Assembly (NCBI GenBank): GCA_017311315.1
Contig: CM029620.1
Span: 1,555,787-1,619,786 of the forward strand
From: Dendrocalamus latiflorus
Lineage: Eukaryota > Streptophyta > Magnoliopsida > Poales > Poaceae
Reading direction: 5' to 3'
DNA: 64,000 bases
The notes under the pieces were generated by a model. It worked only from the letters and a program-made list of their open reading frames with translations, was not told where the DNA came from and searched no databases. Numbering within the stretch: position 1 is the first letter of the stretch; each line of letters starts with the position of its first letter. Positions 1 to 12,998 of the stretch are shown here, piece by piece. The translations under genes were made by a program, and so were the position numbers.

Positions 1-2082
1 TGTCCACTCGACCGTGCGAAAGTGGAAGCAACGCTCTTAAGAATCACAAAGAATAAGCAAGAATAAAGGTAAAGAGAGTGCACAGCTCTAGGCAAGTACT
101 TAGCCGGCGGCTAAAACCGTAGAACAATGTACAATGCAATCTGTTTTCTTGAATAAATGCCATCCCAATTTTACATAAAGTGTGCCAAGTTTATATAGGT
201 CATTAGACATGTATGCAAGATGCCTTAATGTTGACTTGACTTGGATTCGACCTGAAGGGCCATATGATAATGTCCATGATTTTGTTGTTGTTAATCATGT
301 CATTTTGGTGGAGTGAAAATTTAGAATTTGCAGATTTTTCTGAACAGCTAGTAGAAATGGACAATTTTAGGAAATTTGAGTCATGGGATGATTTGGTGAC
401 CTAGGTTAGTGGTTACCGGTTGCATGAGACATCTTATTGCTAATGTGGGTCAAGTTATGAAAAACTTATGCCAGGAGGTGATTTATATGTTTTTGAATGT
501 GCAGGGCCGCTTTGAGTCAACCATGGTCAATGGCAAGTATCGGGGCTACAATCATAGAGAAGCTGAGGCCTCGAATGATTACGGATGCTAGGTGAGATGG
601 ATGAGCTCAAGCATGACATAAGGAATGCAGGAAATGTTGAAGGAAAGTTCGAGCGACGGATTGCACAATGTGGTTTAGTCAGTCCAATGAGGTGTGGTCC
701 GATGGAATTGGAACAGGAGAGACTTGCCGGTACATGGCAAGCTAGTAGTGCATCTACATGTGGCAAGCGTGGCGATTGCTTACAATGGAAGGAGATGACC
801 AAGTCAAGAAAGTGTATTTGTTAGTTTGACCAAAGTACTGGAAATTACCGTGGAGCAAAACCACAGCACTTGAGCGGCGTTTGTGAGAGCAGTTTAGGTC
901 AAGAAGAAGCTAAAAAGATCAAGTTGGATCAAGGCTAAAGACTTAGTGGATTTAGGCTTATGCGCTTTGAAAAGCGTGTATAAGTGTAGTGTATGAGTTA
1001 AAACCTGTGTCTGTGTGGTTATCAGATTTTCCTCATATGTGCTAAGTGAATAGTATCTACTAAGGGTTAGATGGAGCTGGTAAGCCCATCTAATTAATAG
1101 GTTGGGATAGAGACTTGTAGTTAACCATCTAACTATCCTCTGTTGAGACCAAGTGTTAATGAGTTTTAGGATTAGGGTTTGAGAGAACCTGGGTGTTGTG
1201 GTATGCTCTCTTGTCCTCTAGGTGGAGTGGCTATAACATCTTCATCTTCAAGTAACAATACATCAATCTTGTTCATCTCCAAGGATCCATCTTGTGTTGA
1301 CTGGTTTGCTTTTAATTTAGTTGGTTTTTGCTCTTCGCTCCTTCCTTCTTGATCTTACTATGCCAAGGATACGCAAGAGATTGAGATAATCTCTAGAAAT
1401 TAATCTCCACCCATCTAGACACTTGGTTCATAGGTTCAAGAAGAAACCTAATTTTTACTCTTTTTGGCCTCTCCAAGTAATTTCTTGATCCAACAGTTTG
1501 TACCACAATTTCTTTAGTGTTTTAATTTGCTATGACATATGGGAATACATCCAAAGCCATCTTGACTATCATTCACCCATGAGCAAGTCATATTTACCCT
1601 TGTTGGTTTTTGACCTATTTTTTTGTGCAGCCTTCCTTCAAACGAAAAAGGTTAGAACTTTGGCAATGATGTTCTTGATCATTTATTGGAATAGGTTCTT
1701 GATATTTCAAGTGATTTGGAGCTTTGGTTAAGAGTTAGATCAATTTTAGGTTTTGGTCCTGTTTTGGTGCAGCAAAGCTTCACGAATCAAAAGATCCCAA
1801 TTCCCTCAAATTATTTCAAGATTTTTGGTTGGGATAGGTTTTGAAGGTTATTATCTAGACTTGGTTTAATTTTAAATCTTTTGAATCTATAGATCAAAAC
1901 TTTCATAAATTTTTATTTTTGAAATAGTGTTAGATTTACTGTTCATGGGGCTGAAATTACTTAGTACAATGATTTTCAAAATTTTGGTTTCTTAATCATC
2001 ATAGCTTCTTATGGGTATTGGAGTGAAGAATTGGTAAATATTTAGAGAAAAATTTGAAGGCATAATTCACCCCTTCTCTGCT
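1..2082. repeat. unidentified repeat, possible copia LTR 3' end
   Basis: No reading frame here looks like a conserved protein; the longest are under 100 codons and resemble nothing I know. The AT-rich last part (about 1300-2082) ends with AATTCACCCCTTCTCTGCT, which resembles the C-rich end of grass Ty1-copia LTRs; a similar C-run precedes the LTR end at 58819-58855. The B1 LTR starts directly after it. I infer a truncated copia-type LTR at the right and cannot classify 1-1300. Confidence 0.3.
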
Positions 2083-4632
2083 TGTCGGACCCAGATTTTA
2101 CAATCCGAAATCCTCTGTGATTCCACCGCACTATTCCCTGTATCAGTAGATAGTGCTCATAGATACAGTGCTGGTCATCAAAGTACATATCATGCGGAAG
2201 CGTAAAAATAATAATAGACTTACTCATGGGTTGATTAGGCCGACATCATTAAATTGCAGCAATGGAAGAACGAAGCACACAGGTGGGACCCTCAGGACAT
2301 GCCCACAGGCAGCCAACTGGAGGTTCGCGACCTAGTTCTTGACATCTTCATCTTCTTCATCCTCATGGTCAGGTGTATTGCTGAAGCGTAGTGATCTAAC
2401 TTCTGATTCTGAATTAATTGTGAGAGCGAGGGTGAGCACAAACCACCGTGCTCCGCGAACCAATACACAGGATGCAATTAGATAACATGCAAGGCTTATC
2501 AAGGAAAGATTCGAGTTATTTTATTTGCCAAAAATTTGCCTTTAAATACAATATATAGAAATTTCCTGAGACCTAGCAGTTTGAACTAAAATATAATGTG
2601 TAAAGGAATGCATTAATAATAGCGATCCAGATTCCATCCATCGTTACATGTCATCTGCACCATATGCTAACATTTCTGCGTTATAACCACTTACATTATC
2701 ACTGAGCGACACCTAGGGCAACACAAAATCAGGGCTTTCCACTGCTCTCCACTTTTCCAATTCCCACCCACAAAGTTGTTTTTTTGAAATAGAACTATAT
2801 CTGGTTAAGTTCCCATGTCCGCCCTTGGCCAAGGGCACGGCTATTCGAATAGTTTTCACTCTGCAGAGTTTGTACACTTTCACCACAAGAGACAATCAAC
2901 TCGTTGCCCCACACGATTTCTTAGTCATGTGGTTGAGCAGACCATCACAGTAATTTTTCAAAGTACCTCGCCCCTTCCATCATTTCACCCTATGGGTCGC
3001 TCCCACTTGCGGTGGGTCCCATACGTTGTGCGGGATGTTCTCCTTCTGAACGTCTAGTAGCTGGCTACCCCCCTGCTAGCCCGCCACAGCAGAACTTCAC
3101 CCTCTGCGAGCATCCCATTCAAGCCGTCACACAGACAGCCGCTTGCACTACCTCACCTCCTCCTCCTGTGAGGATGACTTTCTGGGTCCGGTAAATCTAC
3201 TAAGCCAAGTTGTACTTTACAGACTTGTGGTTGTACTGTTTTACATAGGAGGTCATGACAAGATTCAGTCCTTATTGGTATCTGGGCGGTCTACCACTAA
3301 CCAATTTGTGCTTCCACTGCACCACACACACACACCCTCAAACCATCCGCCCAGATATTTAAGCAAGTTAGGGTTTTTGGAAACATAAAATAATCATAGC
3401 CAACCTATACCAGTTATTACCACCATGACTGCCCAACCAAATTTTCTCATGATTAAAGTGATGCTTGGGCGTTCTCGCGTCCATGAATACCTAAGCAATA
3501 CTAAGCATGGCATATCAATTACAAACTTATTTTCGAAAGGTTACTATTGTAATTTTGCTAGGGCGACAAGGTTCACATAATCAAGTAATCCAAAGGAGGT
3601 GTAATATTATTCAAGGTAAACAATGGGCATATAACTAAAATCTTAAATTAAACATGTATTTGCATATAAAATAACAGCATGCAATTTGATAATTTAAACC
3701 AAAGTAATTTGCAGAAAACGTAGCTTCAACATGATCAAAGTATTGACTCGTCTGGCGTGGTTTACCACAATCTTGAGCTCACACAAAGTCGGCTCATGCG
3801 ATGATCTTTAATTCTTGGTTTTCATCAATCTTGGTCTTGCCTGGTCCATAGAAGCTTCAGGACTCCAGTTTCTAATTACGCGATAAACGACTGAATCCAA
3901 ATAAAAGCCAATAACTCAAAAGATCCCAATAAATCCGAATGAACTTAATTTAGTTATATTATGAGTTAAGGAGTGATTCGAGTGATTTGAGACAGGGTCG
4001 GTAATAGAATATGATGGCTTGATCTTTCTACTAATAATCTCTTTTATTATTTTTGGTATTTATCAAGGAAGTTTCACGAGCTAGGTTAAACCTATATATT
4101 GGTGTGTGAGATTATTTCGATGCTTGTTGACCTAGGACTATTATCTTCTAGCACCTATATGTTATTATGACCCTTCAATTTGTAGGCGCTTTGAAGATTA
4201 CTGATATTGATATCTTATCCCTTTACTAATCGAGTCTGCTACACATGATTACATTTTGTTATCTTTACTAAATTAAAGCTACTATTTAAGATTTCATGGT
4301 TGGCAATATGCTAATGATAGGGTTTATATTTTCAATAGGGTCTAAGGTGTATAAAAATCGTACTAGCATATCTGCTAAAGAGTTGCATATATGTCATCCG
4401 CATTTTTGTAACTATTTATCTCTCTCTCTATATATATTTTTGCTTATAAAAGTCTCTAACTTTAAATAGACATCCTATTTCATGTACTTTTAATATTTTG
4501 TTTAATTCATGTTCCTTGACTGGTTGAAATATTTCATGTCTCTAACTTTCTTGAATTATTTCCAATTTTTCCTACTTTTTCTAGACTTATTTACTAGTTG
4601 AAATGAGTTAATGAAAACAACACCAAAAAGGA

Positions 4633-4714
4633 TGCGCCGAGCAGGGTTTGAACCCGGTACCTCACAGAGAAAACATTACCCAGTCGGCGCTGATGACCAA
4701 CTGGGCGTTCGCCC
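4633..4714 (-). other. tRNA-like module in LTR B1
   Basis: The minus strand contains a B-box-like GGTTCAAACCC (plus 4644-4654) and, upstream of it, GCCCAGTTGGTCATCAGCGC, which resembles a tRNA D arm and A box. Spacing fits a tRNA. The acceptor stem is not clearly paired, so this is a tRNA-derived or SINE-head-like piece and not a working tRNA gene. The same spot in LTRs B2, B3, D1, D2 and A-prime carries a comparable module. Confidence 0.55.
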
Positions 4715-5480
4715 ACTTTGTGATACCGGAAGGGATTGATTTATTTGAAGCGATTATTAGCACCGAGCTCCAACAGGGCACTCAGCCGACCGAAAACAGG
4801 GGAAGCGGTGAAGCTGGCAGAAGGCGCCGATGCCGTGGACAAGGGGCGGCCGGGGAAATGCCGAAGGCTAGCAAAACGGTTCGCTCAGGGGGCAAGGAGA
4901 CTACGGGTGGCGGCGCGGTGGCCGCAGCGGCGGCGAGGCAAGCGGGCGGCTGCTTGAAGCGGCCGGCGGCGCCGGCGAGGATGAGGGGAAAAATAGAGGC
5001 ACGTGTGAGCTGCAGTGATGGGAGGAGACGCTTACCGAGCAATTGGCCTGGCCGGAGAGGCGCTAGGGAAGGCCGGCGGCGTGCATGGGCGGCGGCGGAA
5101 GCGAGTCGCCGCGGCCGGCTCTCTACAGTGAAGGGAAGCGCAAGGCAATGCTCGGGGAAGATTCGGGCCGTCGAGGGGCTACTCCCACCGCGGGGAATCG
5201 GACCGAGATTCGTCAAGGAAGGGGCGGCGGCAGTATTGGCGATGGTGGTCGGAATTTGGGGAGAAAGGCAATGTGCGTGCTCTGGTGGATGATAGCTTCA
5301 TTACTACGGAGAGAGGGTAGCTGGGAGGTGGAGGCCCACTGCGAAGCGTTTGCTTTTGGGATGAATTTGTTGAGGTGGCCGGTTTGCCGAGAAGAGGTGG
5401 CGGCCGGCGGGCTTGCGGCCGTGGGCGCTCGGTCCGGGTGGGGAGGGAGGCGTGGAGTAGAAGCGCAAGGGGTCGGGCTT

Positions 5481-5488
5481 CTTATAGG
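5481..5488 (-). promoter_or_regulatory. TATA box of LTR B1
   Basis: Minus-strand CCTATAAG lies in GC-rich sequence at the U3/R position, matching the TATA position in the other large LTRs. Confidence 0.5.
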
Positions 5489-6028
5489 CCCGGAGGGGGC
5501 GAAGGAGGCGCGGGGTGTTGCTAGAGGAGGACCCGACAGCGGCGGAGGGAGGGACTGCCGGGCGCGAAGGAAAAACCGAGGGGCTTTGCCCGGCGCAGGG
5601 CTCAGCGCACGGGGTGCAGAATGATGGCGACGGGTCGGCGCTGCGCAGAGGAGTCGGGCGAGCGGCGCCGCGCAGAGGGCAGGGCAGCGCTGCGACGATG
5701 GGACAACTCGGGTGTAGAAGGCATAGAGCAGCAGAGCACGCGCGGGTGCACGAGGGGAAAGAAGAAAGAGGAGGAAGGAGAGCGCGGGGCCCGCTGGTAG
5801 AGAGATGGGGAAGGGGCCCCACGGGGCAGTGAGAGCACATGAAGGAAGTGATAGAGTGGAAAAGAGGGGAAAATATTTGGGCTAGGTTTTGCAATCTCAT
5901 ATTTCTAATTTAGATTTTTGTTTCATATTTAAGATAACTTATTTTTGCAGGACATTTAAAATTTAAGCTTTGAATTTCTAACTTTTAAATAGGAGTTTCT
6001 ATTATTATTTAGGTTGTATGGACGTGTA

Positions 6029-6156
6029 TACATACATACATACATACATACATACATACATACATACATACATACATACATACATACATACATACATACA
6101 TACATACATACATACATACATACATACATACATACATACATACATACATACATACA

Positions 6157-6186
<30 letters not shown>
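6029..6186. repeat. (TACA)n tetranucleotide microsatellite
   Basis: About 39 uninterrupted copies of TACA, directly seen. It sits in the U3 part of LTR B1; the matching place in LTR B2 (about 26380-26410) has only short TA-rich sequence, so this is an expansion specific to this copy. Confidence 0.98.
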
Positions 6187-6192
<6 letters not shown>

Positions 6193-6229
6193 TATATGTA
6201 TATGTATATATATATATACACACACACAT
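6185..6229. repeat. (TA)n/(CA)n microsatellite tail
   Basis: Alternating TA, TGTA and CACA runs continue directly from the TACA array. Confidence 0.9.
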
Positions 6230-6271
6230 GTTGTTATTTCCGCTGGCTTATTTAACTTTGCATATCTATAC

Positions 6272-6308
<37 letters not shown>

Positions 6309-6312
6309 CATA
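6272..6312. repeat. (GT)n(TA)n compound microsatellite
   Basis: About nine GT units followed by about ten TA units, in the same U3 region of LTR B1. Confidence 0.95.
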
Positions 6313-6651
6313 TATTCATTTATTTCTTATATTACCAAACTCTTCTTTGCATAATTCGCATATACACTTATGTATACGTTTGTATGTGTGTTTGTATTTT
6401 ATTCTTTCACTTTTAGTGCCACTAATTCCCAAGTAAAACTTCATATTTTAATTCAGTTTCCTCTCTCCCTTGTAGGGTTCATTTTTTCAAATTTAAATTT
6501 AATTAATTTGTTTTATTTTGAACTTCTTCAACTTTTGGAACCACAATCAAAATTTAAGAAACACCATAGAAATTCAAATTCTTCAAGAGAATATATTGCA
6601 ATTAAATCAAAGGCTTCACATTTTCAGATTTTAAATTTTTGGGATGTTACA

Positions 6652-6979
6652 TAGTCGGATCGTAAGGGTCACCTCCACCAAAATCGAAGTTATTATCCTA
6701 TCGGAAGAACGGGACCCATCGCCTCATCAAATCTTGTGGGCGACGGCGGGGAAACAGTGTGCGGTGGCGGAAATGCTGTGGGCGGCTCACGGGCGTGGCC
6801 GGGGTGAGGTGACTGGTCGGCGCGTGATGGCGATGGAGCAAGCGCGGCGCAGAGGGTGGAGGTGGGCGGCTCGGCGCATGACTGCCATGGGGAGGAAGAG
6901 CAGAGCGCAGTAGACAAGGAGAGAAGGTGGCACGGGCGCACGGGGGGAGGGACAAAGAAAGAAGAAAGGAGCTGGGCAG
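6652..6979 (-). mobile_element. LTR fragment, left part, split by element A
   Basis: GC-rich sequence with the composition of the promoter-proximal part of the B-type LTRs. It resumes at 16615 after element A. The left boundary abuts B1 without an obvious junction signal. No coding sequence recognised. Confidence 0.45.
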
Positions 6980-6984
6980 GGGCG
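6980..6984. repeat. target-site duplication of element A, left
   Basis: GGGCG, repeated exactly at 16610-16614. Confidence 0.95.
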
Positions 6985-9900
6985 TGTCGGGACCCCGGAT
7001 TTCCGAACCCGGACCCTCTGTGTATTACTGCACTAGTCCCAGATCAAAGCTAGTGCACACAGTTAAATAGAAATGAATACATAACCAGCAACGCTTTATT
7101 ACAATATTAAAGAGTACTGACCACCAGGTCTCATTATTACATTGGAGGTTTCAAGACCTCGCACAATCAAAACACAGCGGAAGCAAAGTGAAATCAAAGT
7201 AGACCCATCAAGATGCCACAGGCAGTTGACTGGGGAAGCGCGACCTAGTCCTCCGGGAAGAATCCATCGCAGCCACAAGCGAAGCAGAAGTCGTAGTCAC
7301 CTTCTTGAGCTTCAACTTCCTCTGAGATTTTATTTTTAAGTGTAGCATGTGAGTACATACAGTACTCCGCAAGTCTTGGGAAAAATGCATAGATGCAAGG
7401 CTTAACAAAGTAAGGCCATAGGGTTCTTTTGCACAAAGCAATATTTGAAATCTCACTTACTACTAATTATTTTCGAAGGCATTAATTTAATGAAGTAAAT
7501 GTTTTAACAGAATTATCTTTCTAGCGAAGGTTCCAACTACCAACACTAGCTAACCAATTACCATTGGTCAAGTTTTAAACTGCGGGTTCCATCCACCCTC
7601 TCTGGCTCCATCCGCCAGGATTCCCTTCCGAGAGTTCCCTCCACTCTCGGATTACAAAACTTTTGATTTTAAAACCAAAACCAGAAATCTACCATGTGAA
7701 TGCATTCCTTGCCCGCCCTTGACCGTGGGCACGGCTATTCGAATAGTTTTACACTCTGCAGAGGTTGTACAACTTTACCCACAAGAGATAAATTATCCTA
7801 AAAGTCAACACGCTTCCTTTGGCATGAGACCCAGATAAAATATCACAAAGCCTTTACCTTACTCTAATCTAGCTAGATACCACCCGCTGAGGTTTCACCG
7901 CAGGTAGGCTAACTGCCCGAACCGAAGCCCCCTCTTGCGCCATATGAGTACAGTAAATCCCTGTCCCTCACTGTGAATAACCAGTCCATCCCTGGCATCC
8001 ACTTTCCACTGGTGGCACCTAAACTAGACTATCATAAGTTAGTTAGCTAGGTCATACCCATATAGACTTGTGGTTGTACGGTTAATGCTTAGTCTGGACA
8101 AACATAAGCATCGGTCCTTACTTGACTAGGGTGGAACATACACTTAACAAGTTCTCGTGCTTACTGCACCAACCCAAACAGCCATCCACCCTAATCTAAA
8201 CCAACTTTCACATTTTTATTTTATTTTAAAATCACAGTGACAACTCCATTTGCCACTTTACTTTCAAACGCAAGGATTTAATAATAAATCATAATTTCCC
8301 ATTTTCAAGATTTTCCAAAGTTATTAGATAGCAAGACTAAGCATTAACCTACCATGCTAATATTCACAAAGATTAATAGTAATCTCATTATTGAGACAAA
8401 GGAAGTTCTAGGGTGACAAGGTACATGGCAATCAATGTCAATTGAGGGCATAACAAAGTTGGAATAACTAATTCCTAAAGATTTGAACTAGTGACTTTAT
8501 GTAAATAGCAATGCACATAATTTAAAATATTTTAAAAACATTTCAAAAGCATGGGTTCAAGATGATCACAGGAGACTTGCCTTCTTGTTGGGTTTCTGGG
8601 TCTTCTTGCTGCTGTGAAGAAGGATCGTCGACAACGTTGGAATCTACGCGAGAAAAGACGAAGCAAACAAAGCAAATAAATACAAACAAAGACTCAAATA
8701 AACTCAAAAACTCAAATAGAGGCCATACTTGGATAGATTCTGATTTTAGACGAATTTAGGAGAAAGGATCAACGGATTCGGAGTTCGTATGAGGGAGATC
8801 GAATATCTGGAAGATTGGCGAGGAAAAGAAATTACTGAGACAATATTTGGATCAAGGAAAATAGAATGCATTTTATGGAGACTTGGCAAGATTGGAATTT
8901 GAATTTTGAAAGTGCACAGAAAATTAGGAATGGAACTGAGGCTTTGAAATTGAACTAGGTATTGGAATTTGAAATTTAAATATTTGAAATATCAAATAAA
9001 TTTCAAATATTTCAAAGGATGGAAGAAATGGATAGTTTGGAATTTTTGATGAATTTAGAAATTTGAATGGGCTCAAAGGGAGTTACGATGAAGGAGAACG
9101 GGCTCCGGGAAGATTAAATTCAGAGAAAATAGAAAAAGGGATTTTCTGGAATTATTTTTCTAAAGGAAAAGAATGTATGACGTCAGCAATGCGTCAGCGA
9201 GGGATTTTCCTTTTTGGCCGATTTATTTTCTCTCTGGAAAATGAAAAGAGGGGCTGACATGTGGGCCCGGTCCATGTGGACCAAGTCCATGGACCCGGGA
9301 AGGAGGTGAGGTGGCAGGGGCGTGTGGTGGCGCTGACTGGACCGAGGGAGGCCGAGGTGGCTGCCACCGGGCGGTCACATGGCGTCCACGCGGGACGGCG
9401 GGGTGAGGTGGCCGGCCGGCGGAGGAGGCCTTCGGGGACCAGGAGCTCGCCGGAGCTCCGGTGGACGGCGGCCGGTGGCGAGGGGCGGAGGAGGGAGAGA
9501 AGAGTGAGGGGAACCCGGGGGTGGGCGCGCGAGTCACCGGAGACGGCCGGAGGGTGGTCGGCGACGGCGAGGGGCGGCGGCGGCTCGGGTTTCACGGGGC
9601 GGCGGCGCTTCGGCGACGCTCGAGACCGGGGAAGGGGCGGCAGGGGTCGAGGGCGGCGCGGTGGAGCCGGAGGCGGCGTCGGCCGGGCGAGAGGGGGCTC
9701 GAGCCGACGGCAATCGCTTGCCGTCGAGCTCACCGGCGCTCGGGGAGGGAGGAGCACGGTGAGGCGGCGCTGCGAGGCTCGGGAGAGGAAGAGGAGAGCA
9801 GAGCAGTGTGGGGCGGGGAGAGGGGAGGCCGGGGCTGGCTTTTATAGGGGCGGAGGGGGAGTACGGGCGCGGGGATTTGCCGCCGGAGATGGCGGCGGTG

Positions 9901-10827
9901 GAAAGGAAAGAGGGGGGGGGAGAAGGAAAGGGGCGCCGTAGAAGGAAGGGGATCGGGGGAGGGCAAGGATGGAAGGGGCGCGGGTCTTGCGGAGGAAGAA
10001 CGGAAAGAAATCGGCGTCGCGCGGGAGAGAGGAGAGGCGCCGGTACGGGCGGCGGCGGCGCGAGGAAGAAGAGGCGCGCGGGGAAGACACGCCTGACAGG
10101 CGGGGTCGGGCGGCAGTGAGAGAGGGGGGCGGCTGACGAGTGGGCCGGGGTGAGGAGAGAGAGGAGCGGGGCTCGGGTGGCTGGGATGTGGCCGCGTGGC
10201 CGAGGGCGGGGATCGGGCGGCCAAGAGAGGGGCGAGGCGCGGACGGGCCAGATGGGCCGGCGCGCGAGGGAGGGGGAATCCGGGCCGGCCAGGTGGCGAG
10301 TGGGCAGGAGGGGGAGGCGGGATCTGGGTGGCGGCGTGGGCGGCAATCCGGCCGTCCACGTGGCGGCCGGAGGGAGGGGTTGGAATTTTGGAATTTTAAT
10401 TTTATTTTCTTGATTTTCTGAAAACCCGAGAAATAGCAATAAAGCTCAGAAAAATATGAAAATACCTCCAAAAATTCCAGAAAAATTCACAGAATCTCCT
10501 GGAGATATTTTGGGCTTAAATAAAATATTTCCAACTAATGTTGATATTTAATTTTCATACTTGAAATACTTTTTATTTTCAAAAATAGGTTTTGAACTCC
10601 AGAAAATCCAAGAAACCAAATAAAAGCCAAATAACTCCAAATAATTAATTTGAATTAGGATTTTTATATAAATTCAAAATATCTTTTTATTTAACAATAT
10701 TTTTAGGTTTTACTTAAAATACTTTTCAAAAACAGAAATTCAGGGCAAATCCAAATAAAACTCAAATACTTTAAAATAATTAATTTGAATTTAAATTTTT
10801 CAGAAGGCAAATTTTTGGGATGTTACA
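6985..10827 (-). repeat. 3' LTR of element A
   Basis: 3843 bp. On the minus strand: start TGTAACATCCC, TATA at 9840-9847, GC-rich block about 9250-10380, hairpin at 7351-7367, palindrome cluster at 7723-7773, end GGGTCCCGACA. By eye about 25 substitutions separate it from the right LTR. It holds 245 bp (10027-10271) missing on the right, and lacks 14 bp present on the right near 16495. Confidence 0.97.
9840..9847 (-). promoter_or_regulatory. TATA box of left LTR, element A
   Basis: Minus-strand CTATAAAA inside GC-rich sequence; identical at 15854-15862 in the right LTR. Confidence 0.6.
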
Positions 10828-10830
10828 AAT

Positions 10831-10841
10831 CTACCCCCCTT
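10831..10841 (-). other. polypurine tract of element A
   Basis: Minus-strand AAGGGGGGTAG ends a few bases before the 3' LTR start. Just upstream (plus 10847-10868) is the inverted repeat AATCTCG...CGAGATT, also present beside the PPT of internal regions B and D. Confidence 0.85.
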
Positions 10842-12980
10842 AGAAAGAATCTCGACCCCGAGATTCGGACGGACTAGGAAAAAGATAGGAGAGGAAAACC
10901 CGGCTCTTAGGTCCTCTTCACGCTTTCAGGTTGCTTGACTTCGAATGGTTGCTCTTCTACACTTTGTGAAATTTTATGGTCATGATCCTTGCGTGGCGCT
11001 CAGCTTCCTTCATGACTCTGTCTTGTTGTTCGATGCTCTGAAGTATTCCTTTAACTGAGAAATATGGAAGAGAACAACAAATTGGATTGGTACATCTTTA
11101 GTCACCTGTAAGCTTTGGGTTAACTTCAATTGCCCTTATCATATCGATTAATTCAGTATTCCACCAAAAGGGCTTAACTTCCGCAAGTGTTCATCCGAGA
11201 AGGACATAATTACTTCAACTCTTCAAAAATTCTTGATTCCAAAATCATATACCACAATTGCACCTTATTGATTTCGACAAGGAATCTCATTAACTTTTAG
11301 TCTCTGCTCTAATTTGAATCGACGTCAAACCATATAATTTTTCTAACAAGAATCCAATAACATTGTAGTTGTGATTTCCACCAATTATTTTATGATCATT
11401 ACCTAATCCAACAGATCCATGACTCTGATCAAATAATATAAAATTAATCCAACCTTTTAGTATTCATCAATCAAGTTTAAGATCATCAAAGCCATAATTT
11501 AATATTCATTAATCCACCAACATCAATCTCTTGCTAACCATCATTTTGGTTCCACCAAATTTGAATGAACTCCATTAATCCTTATCGGACAATCTCTCAA
11601 TTAATTCTTATCGAACAATCTATCTCCCATAATTAATTTAAATCCTCCAGGTTATCCATTTTAGCATCCTTAAATGATCTAGTTAATCCCATTAGTTAAA
11701 ATCCAATTATCTAGTAATGATCTATTAAATCCACCAAATTCAAATTGACATATCAATTCAATGTCCACTTTGCAATGGTAAAATTAATCCACCAAGATAT
11801 CTAAGTGTATTATCTTCTGGAATTCCACTAATATCCACTCATCATCAATAGGTCCACCAAACTCTGATAATCAATTAACACCACAAAATTCATCTACTCT
11901 TCATGATTCAACCAAATCACCCAAAATTGATATCATGAATTGTTTATGATAATTCAACTTCTTAATCTTTTAATCTCTCCCTTTACTAGACCAATCTCTT
12001 AATACTAATTCTCCAATGATCACAAATAATCCCTTCAACAAAATCTTGTTTTACATCCAGTTGCTCCTTCAAATCCTAGATAATAAATCCAAGGTATCAA
12101 ATTTAGACACTTCCTATGATCTAATTAGTTCCACCAAGTTTACTACTGTACTCATTCTCCATGATCTATTTAATCCATAAGTATTACTTTCTTCACATTT
12201 ATTCATAATCAATTGGTATCTAGAAATATGCCTTTTATCTCAATCCTCTCAAATATTATTCAATCTTGCCAATTATAAATCCAAAATATATCACTCTAGC
12301 AACAATTCTCCAAATTATCTAACTTGACATGCACTGATTACGATGGCTTTCCCGACAAGAGTACTTTCCATAAATTTGTTGTCTTCCATATACTCTAGGT
12401 CTACAAGAATTCTCCAAACTTGGACTGCGGTGAAAGAATTGGAGCTTGCACTTTTGCGGTAATTGGCGTTAGCAAAAGATAAGAGGGAAGTAGCACAGAT
12501 AAGAGATCAGGGGAACGACTAAACAACATCCCACACAAGAGAGAACAACTAGGAGACGCTTAGCTTAAAATCAAAATAGTTTTTTTTAAGGATAACTGTA
12601 CTACAAGTATACAAAGACTTGGTACAGTCCATCTAGCACACAAGCAAGTAATATATAAGCGTTCTAAAATCGTAAGACTTTACTTGGGTACTACAACTAA
12701 AGAACTAGTCATCGCTCCTTCATGATGACGCGCTTCTCCAAGTGCTTCTTAGACGCAACCTTACTGAGCCATCTATAGAAATTACAAAGGGAAGGGGATA
12801 CAATTACCATTCCAAAAAGGAAATAAGCAGATAGATAAGGAAGAATGCCATGACGAAGGTAAGGATAGAAAGACAAGAAAAGACAAGGATAGCACATGAT
12901 TAAATTTTTATTTTATAAAATAAAATTTGAAGCTCTTTTACTAACGACCATTCTAACTAGGTGACGTCCTACAGTCAAAT

Positions 12981-12994
12981 TGGCTCTGATACCA
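12981..12994 (-). other. primer-binding site for tRNA-iMet, element A
   Basis: Minus-strand TGGTATCAGAGCCA is complementary to the 3' end of plant initiator tRNA-Met and lies 4 nt from the 5' LTR end. Confidence 0.92.
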
Positions 12995-12998
12995 TCTT

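Larger units (their letters stand above)
2083..6651 (-). mobile_element. LTR B1, gypsy-type large LTR, probably solo
   Basis: Read on the minus strand it starts TGTAACATCCC (ending at 6651) and ends CCGACA (at 2083). It aligns along its length with LTRs B2, B3 and D: the same start region, the conserved palindrome cluster near 2835-2870, the GAGCAC/GTGCTC hairpin at 2434-2453, a tRNA-like module at 4633-4714, a GC-rich block at about 4740-5830 and a TATA box near 5481. No internal region flanks it, so it is probably a solo LTR. The flanking 5-mers differ (CTGCT and TAGTC), so the usual target duplication is missing; one end may be displaced or the LTR may come from inter-element recombination. 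The long reading frames in its GC-rich block are not protein-like. Confidence 0.75.
10828..12998 (-). mobile_element. internal region of element A, non-coding
   Basis: 2171 bp, AT-rich, with many degenerate TCCACCAA-type motifs between about 11150 and 12420. The longest minus-strand frame (12709-12897, 62 codons) does not resemble gag. Only the end signals and the pol-end-like codons are recognisable. A stretch about 12420-12560 has weak similarity to the region near 46430-46470 of internal region D. Confidence 0.85.

Noticed and set aside
5956..6436. Reading frames giving Met-Tyr-Val-Cys or Tyr-Ile-His-Thr repeats
   Set aside because: They are the six-frame translation of the (TACA)n array and not proteins.
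2078..6656. A target-site duplication for LTR B1
   Set aside because: The flanking 5-mers are CTGCT and TAGTC; shifting the ends by a few bases gives no match.
9194..10471. Several overlapping frames of 100-300 codons rich in Pro, Arg, Ser and Ala
   Set aside because: Present on both strands of the same GC-rich LTR block with no start context, domain or codon pattern; long frames are expected where stop codons are rare.
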